Below are positions 17,670-24,548 of a stretch of 24,548 bases of DNA, piece after piece. The position numbers and the translations under genes were made by a program. This DNA comes from Plantago elongata (lineage: Eukaryota; Streptophyta; Magnoliopsida; Lamiales; Plantaginaceae): the NCBI GenBank assembly GCA_036897095.1, contig JAYMSP010002401.1, positions 1-24,548 of the forward strand. Reading direction: 5' to 3'. The notes under the pieces were generated by a model that worked only from the letters and a program-made list of their open reading frames with translations, was not told the origin of the DNA and searched no databases. The first letter of the stretch is position 1. Every line of letters starts with the position of its first letter.

Positions 17670-18976
17670 ATTAGTCATGATTGGTTGTACTAGTACTACT
17701 AAACTACTACTGTTGTGTTTAATCATTCTGTTTTAACTCTTGTGTTTTGATGTAAGACGGGGATTAGTTTGAATTTGAAATTATTAAGATGAGGTCAAAG
17801 TAAATTTGTACTGTTTGGATTCTCATGTTTGTGACTGACAGGGGATTTATTTTGTTGCTATTGAGGAAGACATGAGTGTGACTTTTCATGGTGTTTAGTG
17901 ATGAGTAATTGTAGTTAATTCATGCTCACTCGTACCAAAGTGTTTTTATTTTCTTGCCAGTTTTTGGCTTCAAATTGGGGAACTGTACCCAATGCTACAC
18001 ATCCTGCTGCATCTATTTTTACATGAAAGTAGCTGCACAGTTCAAAATCTCATCGCAAATTTTATTACTTCTTTTTTAAGGTGTTAATTTTTTTTATTAA
18101 TACGAGTCAAGATTACAAGAAATGATCGCAATTAAACAATTATAAAATAGAACTTCCAAACTAAATCTCAATTGCTAAATTACATCAATCAAACGGATAA
18201 CTCAATTATAATCAATAATGTGTACACATACTCCATAATTCCACATCAAAATGCTCAACCATCAAAGAAAGTTCCCTCACTATCAATAAGAATCTCCAAT
18301 TTCAGTGTCAGTTTCATACTAGAAAAAATTCTACAATCAATTCCTAAACATGTTCGGTAGTGTCTATTTTACCGAAGTCCGCACTAAGAATCATGTCGGT
18401 TTAATATATAAACATTCATCAACCTTCACAACACTCAAGCCGTTTTTTGAGTAATATCTGAAACATGCTCAACACGATAACGGTGGTACAAGTGTAACAT
18501 AGATCTTACTCCGGACCCATTCTTAATCACGTTCCTCCACTCTATGCCATCTTTCAAATTACTTGACAAGTAATTTAATTACTCAGTAAATTTTATTACT
18601 CAGTGATCAAAAATTGAAAAATTACAGGTAATGGTTTTACACTAACATCTAAAAACCAGTCAGGTTTTCCTAATCTTTCTTTTAAGCCAATGACAACACT
18701 AATCTAATTACCTAAAAAATGTAAATAAATAATTGGAGTGACAAATAAAATCCTTAAATCTATTGGCAAAGATAGAACCCTAGTTTGTACCAATTTGGTA
18801 CAAACAATCAAATCCGTTGCGAATTGTATATGTGAACCGGATTGATTATTCTCTCTCGGGTTTGTTCCGATTTGGAGAATCTCCCGGTTCCTTGCATATA
18901 TGATGCTTATCTTCTTCATTCTTTCACTTCAGTTCCTGCTTCATCTTATCTTTGCATCATATATTACTTTTTTAAA
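17670..18976. other. 3' flank of gene 2 and intergenic DNA
   Basis: The first 200 bp are T-rich and likely hold the 3' UTR, with no exact AATAAA. The rest is AT-rich. Small open frames at 18172-18360 (plus) and 18704-18919 (minus) have no recognisable motif, start context or splice structure and are treated as chance. Confidence 0.5.
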
Positions 18977-19141
18977 TTACAAAGTGAGGAAGTCTCCTAA
19001 GAGACACCTTTTAGATAGAGACCGTAAGACATATTTTCTATATATTACAATTTACAAACTAACCTAAACTAGTAACTAGTTGCCAAAAATACTTCAACCC
19101 AAGAGCCATAAGGTGGGTCAGACTATAGTAATACGGGTCGT

Positions 19142-19690
19142 TATAAATACACAAACTCATCAGCTAAACCCTAGATTTCACGCCATTCATCAGCCAATTT
19201 TTCTCATTCTTCTTTCTCGCTTTTCTTTCTCTCTCTAATTTCTATCATCGAAAAACGGTGAAAATCATCGGAAAAAATCGTGAAAGCCACCGAAATTCAT
19301 CGATTCATCTCGCCATTGAAGATCGTGCTCTCACCATTCTCGATTTGTTGTTATATTATCCGAAAAATAGTCAAAAACGTATTTACAAAGGGTACGAACA
19401 TATCACTGTGATTTTTTTGTGATTTAATTGAAAAATATTGCTACGTACTCTATTGATCTTGTTGTTACACTGCTACGTTTATGTTTTCATGTTTTCGTTG
19501 GGGATTTAGCTAGATAGTGATCGATTGTGTGTTTTCATTGTGATTTACAGTTGTTGTTGGTGGTATATGTATGTTTTAGTATGTTTTCCTTCTGATTTTC
19601 ACTAGTTGTTGGTCGTAGATGTCAAATTCAGCTGGAGAAAATTCGACAACTAATGTTGCTGATATACTTGACTAACTTCAAAATACAGGT
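19142..19690 (+). promoter_or_regulatory. Inward promoter-like end and first-exon remnant (left side of element)
   Basis: TATAAATA at 19142-19149 is followed by AAACCCTAGA, a CT-rich leader (19200-19245) and a possible 5' UTR intron (about 19400-19618, ending GTCGTAG). An ATG at 19619 then opens MSNSAGENSTTNVADILD, stopped by TAA at 19673-19675, and ends at a splice-donor-like ACAG/GTCATG near 19688. This looks like the 5' end of a gene, either of the element's transposase or captured from the host, now broken. The protein is not recognised. Confidence 0.45.
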
Positions 19691-20401
19691 CATGTTCCAT
19701 AATATATACCATGTTCTGCGCAATTCATTCCATTATTTCATTTTGTAGTTATTTGGTCACCGTTATTGAGTAATTTTCAATATATCCCATGGTCTCTGTC
19801 ATATGTTCCAAAACGGTCTACGTATATTATGAGTAGATACTTATTTTGAGTTGTACACCATGATCTTTGTCATATATTTCATGATCTCTGTAACGAACTA
19901 CATGATTCCATATCCAGTGGTTTACATGTCACTAGTAGATTTGTTTTGAACTGTAAACCTTGATCTCTATCATATGCTCCATGATTTATGCAATGCACAC
20001 CATGATCCAATGTTATCTTGTTTACATGTCACCAGGAGAGACTTGTTTTGAACTGTAACCAGTGATATATGTGATATGCTCCATGATCTCTATAATGCAC
20101 TACATGATTCCCTGTTCAATTGTTTACAAGTCACCAACAAAGACTTATTTTGAAATGTGACCATGATATATGACATATGCATCGTGATGTCTGCAATGTA
20201 CTCTATGATTCCATGTTTATTTGTTTACATGTCAGATCTACATAGACTAATTTTGAAATGTAACATAGGTCACTAATATATGCTTCATAATCTTTGCAAT
20301 GCACCTCATGATTTGACGTTCAATTATTTACATGTCACAAGTAGAGATTTGTTTTGAAATATAACCTATTATCTTTCACATATGCTCCATGATCTCTGTA
20401 A
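19685..20401. repeat. Tandem array, about 102-bp monomer, about 7 copies
   Basis: The marker TTGTTTTGAA (or TTATTTTGAG/TAATTTTGAA) recurs at 19841, 19941, 20043, 20145, 20248 and 20349, giving periods of 100, 102, 102, 103 and 101 bp; a more eroded copy precedes it from about 19685. Each monomer holds GTTTACATGTCAC, an AGTAGAGA-like word and two or three about 21-bp subunits beginning CCATGATCTCTG or CATGATTCC. The array lies wholly inside the Mutator-like element. No long open frame crosses it. Confidence 0.75.
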
Positions 20402-20530
20402 GATCGGAGCAGAAAATGACGAAATCATCGAGAAATAACAAAACCGGAACAGTTACGAATAGAAGAAACGAGATTAGAAAGGAAGAAAGAAAGAAAAAGA
20501 AGAAAACTGCCTAAAAAATGTTATTTATAC
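20400..20530 (-). promoter_or_regulatory. Inward promoter-like end (right side of element)
   Basis: On the minus strand TATAAATAA (20521-20529) is followed by a pyrimidine-rich leader (TTCTTTTTCTTTCTTTCTTC and on) and sequence ending at the array. This mirrors the TATA plus CT-rich leader at the left end. Transcription from both would run into the array. Function is inferred from layout only. Confidence 0.4.
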
Positions 20531-20779
20531 CATGACAAATAGTTCAGCTGCGGATCCGGATCGGGCTAACTAGAGGATCCGCGAATAAAGAACCAAATGT
20601 AAATACAAAGAGGTAAATTGCAATATAGTCTCGTCTTTAGAAAGTTTATCTAAAGATCGTCTCTTATGAGACTTTGTGTTACAAAGTGGTTTTAAAACTT
20701 CTCTTATTTTAACAATATGAAGTAATAAAACTTTAGTAAGAGAAATTTTTTTTTTTTTCCTACAAGTAAAGACGTATTC

Positions 20780-20915
20780 TCTTTAATTGAAAATCACTTT
20801 AGTTAAGTTTATTTCAGTCTAGTTTAGTTCAATTCAATATAATTCAGCTAAGTTTAATTCAGTTCGATTTAATTATAATTTATACCTCAGCTCAGTTCAG
20901 TCAGATTCAATTCAT
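20780..20915 (-). repeat. Dispersed degenerate CTGAACTGAA repeat, copy 3 (inverted)
   Basis: On the minus strand it reads GACTGAACTGAGCTGAGGTA, then TAAATTATAATTAAATCGAA, and ends GTGATTTTCAATTAAAGA, matching copy 1 at 2690-2815 over its length. Confidence 0.6.
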
Positions 20916-20929
20916 TTTATCTTATGCAA

Positions 20930-21370
20930 AGTGATGTTGGTAGTATACGATGGTTTGGCAGTTATTATTGAGTGTTAGGTAAATTGATGAATTGATTTCT
21001 GGAATAATTATAGCACTGTAGGTTTGTCAGGGTGAATCATTTGAAGCTTTTGCGGAGAAAATGATTCAGAGAGATTTGCCCGAAATAGTAATGTAACAGA
21101 GCGACAGCTATTGGTGTTTAATCCGTCTTTGCACTCGGAATCCAATGTCTTCAAACTTCTTTTCGTATAATAATTCATACTAATTATTACCCCCATCTCG
21201 TTACAAACGAATCATATCTAAAATGTACAGTTTAAAAAATATATATATATGTGATCAAGAATAAATTTCAGATATAAAATTACATACAGACCTAATAATT
21301 TATAGTTGAAAATGAATTATATTGTGAGGTTACTGCCAAAATGAAAAAATATTTCATTGTTAACAGGACG
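20930..21370. other. Intergenic, no gene recognised
   Basis: Mixed-composition DNA. A 62-residue minus-strand frame at 21008-21196 has no identifiable domain and is not called. An AT dinucleotide run lies near 21239-21250. Confidence 0.4.
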
Positions 21371-21415
21371 TCTAAAATGAAAATAGATTTCATCGCAAAT
21401 GAAACGGAGGGAGTA
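21371..21415. mobile_element. Possible Stowaway-like right end
   Basis: AAATGAAACGGAGGGAGTA resembles the right terminus of plant Stowaway MITEs. No matching left end is recognised, so this is a fragment at best. Confidence 0.35.
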
Positions 21416-21419
21416 TAAC

Positions 21420-21998
21420 ACTAAATGTTCATAATGATTAGGGTCATCGGGCAGGGATGAAACATGATTTCCCAAAATTCAAACAAGTCCACACTAGATA
21501 GGGAGAGTTCTAATTATGAATCGGTGTGTAGAATTATTTTTTAACTGGTACAATTTTGACATGGACGAATTTATCAAATAAATATGTATAGATATAATCT
21601 CTACTATTTTAAATTAAACTACTTAAAAGTAATTATTACACCAATTAATTTAATTTTGACCGATTCAAAAAATAAAGTTAAAAAGAGAAAGAAAAAAAAG
21701 AAGAATAATAATAAGGAGGTAGTTACACATATCTCCCACTACTTCAACAAACTTATATCTCTATTAATAACTTATATAAAATATACTTTATAATTGAATT
21801 TATATTTGACTAAGTACAAGTATATTTAATTCTACTATGAGATACGCATTTGTTTGGCATGTGAATTTCAACTTGCATAATTTTACTAGTCCTATAAATT
21901 TAAAAATTAATAATCAATATATTCATAATCAGCCATTGTAACAAAATTCGAAATTAAAATTCAAATGGTCAAAGTCTCAAAGTTTTAATAGAGCGAAA
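21420..21998. other. Intergenic, very AT-rich
   Basis: No gene seen. A lysine/asparagine-rich open frame at 21584-21793 reflects A-rich composition only. Confidence 0.45.
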
Positions 21999-22339
21999 GG
22001 AATTGAAACTAATGTTGTTTTCCGAGTCGAGCCTCACCGAGGGCTCGGCTCGGCTTGGTTTGGTAAAACTCGACTTGGTTTGGCTCGGTAAAACTCATTA
22101 AGCATAATTATTTTAATAAATTATAATTTTTATACTATTTTAAATATTTTTATAGATAAAATTTGATAAATCTCGTTAAAGCTCGTATATTTTCGAGCTC
22201 GAGCTCGATACGTGTTACTCGATCTCGTTTTTTTGCTCGTTTTGTTAACGAGCTGAGCCGAAGCTCGACTCGATTGAATTCGAGCTCGAGCTCGAGTATT
22301 AAAATACTCGGCTCGAAGAACAACACTAATTGGAATTGA
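21999..22339. mobile_element. hAT-like MITE rich in GAGCTCG palindromes
   Basis: The body 22007-22331 (325 bp) is flanked by the 8-bp direct repeat GGAATTGA (21999-22006 and 22332-22339), the duplication length of hAT elements. Terminal inverted repeats are AACTAATGTTGTTTTCCGAG (left) and, reverse complemented, AATTAGTGTTGTTCTTCGAG (right). The interior alternates CTCGGCTCGG, GAGCTCGAGCTCG and GAGCCGAAGCTCG words, making it strongly self-complementary. It has no transposase, so it is a non-autonomous element. Confidence 0.75.
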
Positions 22340-23787
22340 CCGTATCAACATATTTAACGTTTGATTACTTTGGAAATAATTTTAGAATGTATTATCAATT
22401 GTAAAATCTAATGATCGCGCTTGAAAATTGATTACATGTGTTGATATAATAAAATTAACATATCACCCTTAAAATAGTATATGATTAACAACGTCACTTG
22501 AGTGTCAAGGTTGATTGATTGATGAATGGATTGTTATAATCAAATAATACCCATTCACTTACAATTTTTCAAAGTCACTGGAGAATAATTTAAACTTATA
22601 TGCAAATAGAATTTATAAGTTACACATTATTATTAATTTAAAATATATATTTTAAATATATTAAATATTAGTATAGATAAAATGTATTTTATATATTTAT
22701 TACAATGTGTTTTAAGATGCTCGGGTCATCATAGTTTTTTTAATTTTGACGCTTTTCGATTTATGCTCTCGTCCTCGATTGCGCTCCAGGTGACTTAATG
22801 TAGTACAAAGATCACGCTCAACAAAATATGCTTTAAGATTCGGTTCGGTAGAAAAGTTTTTAAATTGGTTTAAGAATTTTCGGAATTTTACAATAAAATT
22901 ATATACTTTTCTTCTTTGAAAAAGTGCATTTAGAAGAAGAATGGGCCAAACTCATGGCCAATCCACAGTTACCCATTGGCAGTTTGCTAGAACAGAACAG
23001 TGTTTAATTGGGCTAGCTGGCTACAGCCCATAAACTACAGAATCCTAGGACATAATTATGAGCAGGGCCGTGGATGTCGATTTGTCCCATTCCTACAAGC
23101 CCAACTTACTCTTTCAATCCGATTTCCTGGCCATGTGTTGTACTTGTATACAAACAAGGAGTGTACTTGTATGCGAATATCACAGCTTAATATTTTGGTA
23201 AGTAAACATTTGTTTTCAGAACAAATCTATTAGAAGTTAAAAGCTTCGTAACTATGTTATATGTCAAAACAATACTGAATATTCATAGTGTTTAGTTTCA
23301 ATAAGTGTTTACAAGGTTAGCTACGTGCGACAAATCCACAAAAGTGATAACATTGTTACGGCGAGATAAAATGCATGTTGTGAACATGAAGGGGGTGTAA
23401 TTTTCCCATATAATTAAATTAGGACTTTAGCATAACTTGATTCCTTTGTGACAATAAGTAGTAGTTACGTCATATATAATATTCAGTGCAATATTAAAGT
23501 TAATCTCTAGGACTGATTGATGATACATGGACATTTTACTTTTTCTTTATATCTGAAATTGGGTGCATTCCAATGATAAGATTCTACTAATTTTCGGACC
23601 TCGTTACATGTTACAAATCAGCAAGTTGAATAGTGAAAAGTAGGATCAACAAAAGTAAGAAGCTTTGCTTGCTAGGAGACATAAAATATGGGGTCCCTTC
23701 ACTAAAAAGTTCCACTCTTTTTACTTTCCTTTTCTGTCTTTTAAGAACTCGATTACTTTCCCATTAACCATTTCACTCGAGATTTAA
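22340..23787. other. Intergenic, no gene recognised
   Basis: AT-rich DNA with a more balanced patch around 22920-23160. The 77-residue plus-strand frame at 23000-23233 has no family motif, promoter or splice context and is not called. Nothing else is identified. Confidence 0.45.
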
Positions 23788-23943
23788 GGGTGGTTTGTTT
23801 TCCAATTTAATAGGTCATTTGGCTTCATAAATAGTTATTTGACCAAAAATACATTATAAATACCTCCATTTCAATTTTATTTCAAACACAATTTCACTAA
23901 AATCCATCCAAATGCCCATTCAAATTATATACCAATCAGTCCC
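23788..23943 (-). mobile_element. Short MITE, copy 2 (inverted relative to 15383-15541)
   Basis: Read on the minus strand it starts GGGACTGATTGGTATATAAT and continues through TTTGGATGGATTTTAGTGA and AAATTGTGTTTG, matching copy 1. The flanks read TTTAAGGG on the left and CCCTTAAA on the right, consistent with a TTA/TAA target duplication of Harbinger type. Confidence 0.65.
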
Positions 23944-24198
23944 TTAAACATATTTACTAACTTACAATCATAATTAACATAACATAACCCTTATACGTAA
24001 CATGATACGTGTTATAATTTTATTCGATGCTTAAAATATTATATTATAATTGTATAATACAATAATAACGTTGTCAACTAAAGACACAATTTGTAATTTA
24101 TAAGTTAGATCATAGCTAAAGAAATATTAAATAGTTAAAATTAATAAATTATAAAGTCACATAATATAGCTACAAATTAGATGATCTGCTTTATATAT
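23944..24198. other. Intergenic, AT-rich
   Basis: Nothing recognised between the MITE and the LTR that follows. Confidence 0.4.
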
Positions 24199-24548
24199 TG
24201 TTAGACTTTGTAGTTGCATTAGTTCTCTGATTAGATTAGTCTTTTAGATTATAAAACTCTAGTTAGATTAATTTCTTAATTAAATTTAGTCTTTAGATTA
24301 TAGCTTCTTGTACTTGTATATATACCCCTTCTAATTCTATGAATAGACATGGAAAATAGTTCTTTCATGGTATCAGAACCATGTAAGTCTCCAACGAGTA
24401 TTGGTCATGCCTCTCATATTTTCCCTCAATGGATTGTCCTTATTTCTTTTCTCCTTAAGCTCTAATATTTTCTCCCTTTTTCCCTTATCTCTCAACCTCT
24501 AATATTTCCCCCCCCCCCACCATTCCCCTCTTCTTCTTTTTTTTCTCT
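24199..24548 (+). mobile_element. 5' end of a Copia LTR retrotransposon (runs off the window)
   Basis: A short LTR of 169 bp starts TGTTAGACTTTG (24199), contains a TATA-like TATATATACC, and ends CTTTCA (24367). The primer binding site TGGTATCAGAACC follows at 24368-24380. The leader after it (CATGTAAGTCTCCAACG and ATTGGTCATG) resembles that of the element at 3488, so the two belong to related families. A pyrimidine-rich leader with a C10 run fills the rest; gag is not reached. Confidence 0.75.

Larger units (their letters stand above)
18977..20687. mobile_element. Mutator-like DNA transposon with inverted ends and 9-bp duplication
   Basis: The element body is 18986-20678 (1693 bp), flanked by TTACAAAGT at 18977-18985 and 20679-20687, a 9-bp target duplication typical of Mutator-like elements. 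The left terminal repeat (18986-19055) has AAGTCTCCTAAGAGAC, then TTTTAGATAGAG, then ATTACAATTTAC. The right terminal repeat (20613-20678), reverse complemented, has AAGTCTCATAAGAGAC, then CTTTAGATAAAC, then ATTGCAATTTAC. Inside each end is an inward-facing TATA box and a CT-rich leader, and between them a 102-bp tandem array. No transposase frame is seen, so it is non-autonomous or decayed. Confidence 0.75.

Noticed and set aside
18704-18919. 71-residue minus-strand frame
   Set aside because: No domain, no promoter, no splice sites; length is within chance for this composition.
19685-20401. CRISPR-like array
   Set aside because: The repeats are whole 102-bp tandem monomers with no unique spacers, and the context is a plant nuclear transposon.
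21008-21196. 62-residue minus-strand frame
   Set aside because: No recognisable family, and flanked only by repeats.
24510-24548. C10 run followed by a T/C tract at the window end
   Set aside because: Fits the pyrimidine-rich leader of the Copia element; the homopolymer length may also be a sequencing or assembly artefact.

Overview
The window looks like AT-rich intergenic DNA of a dicot plant nuclear genome. It has only two convincing protein-coding genes, GT-AG introns, TATA boxes 40-60 bp before the start codons, and many decayed plant transposable elements. Several repeat types (the GTCTC-nnnn-GAGAC terminal motif, degenerate CTGAACTGAA arrays, GAGCTCGAGCTCG elements) recall Caryophyllales genomes, but that placement is from memory and only tentative.

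The two genes are same-strand paralogues about 8 kb apart (6817-8722 and 16772-17665). Both encode secreted cell-wall proteins of the AGP31/AGP30 type: signal peptide, proline-rich domain, and a C-terminal six-cysteine PAC (Pollen Ole e 1-like) domain. Each has one phase-1 intron at the same codon of the PAC domain. They differ mainly in the proline-rich part: a near-perfect run of about 91 tetrapeptides (xxPP) in gene 1 (563 aa), against a His-rich patch plus five SPVSPPAH octapeptides in gene 2 (265 aa). A two-block non-coding module (about 130 bp, with a CATGCAT RY element) is conserved upstream of both. In gene 1 it abuts the TATA box. In gene 2 it is separated from the TATA box by 544 bp, bounded by a 7-bp direct repeat CTTAAAC exactly where the homology breaks.

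Layout: 1-3380 AT-rich intergenic with one dispersed repeat; 3385-5183 decayed Copia retrotransposon; 5331-5806 large foldback element; 6632-8860 gene 1 with promoter module and poly(A) signals; 9011-10612 LINE insertion (minus strand) with a 16-bp target-site duplication, lacking its reverse transcriptase; 11981-12576 LINE 3' end (plus strand); 12951-13247 Stowaway-like MITE; 13380-14290 exon/intron-like fragment of unknown origin; 14812-15163 and 15383-15541 Harbinger-like MITEs; 16043-17665 gene 2 and its promoter; 18986-20678 Mutator-like element carrying inward-facing promoter-like ends and a 102-bp tandem array; 22007-22331 hAT-like MITE; 23788-23943 second copy of the 15383 MITE, inverted; 24199-end start of another Copia element.

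The paralogue pair probably arose by tandem duplication and later diverged by repeat expansion and promoter insertion. The most unusual items are the shared promoter module with its interruption in gene 2, and the Mutator-like element with its internal array. All calls come from reading the sequence; no database search was run.
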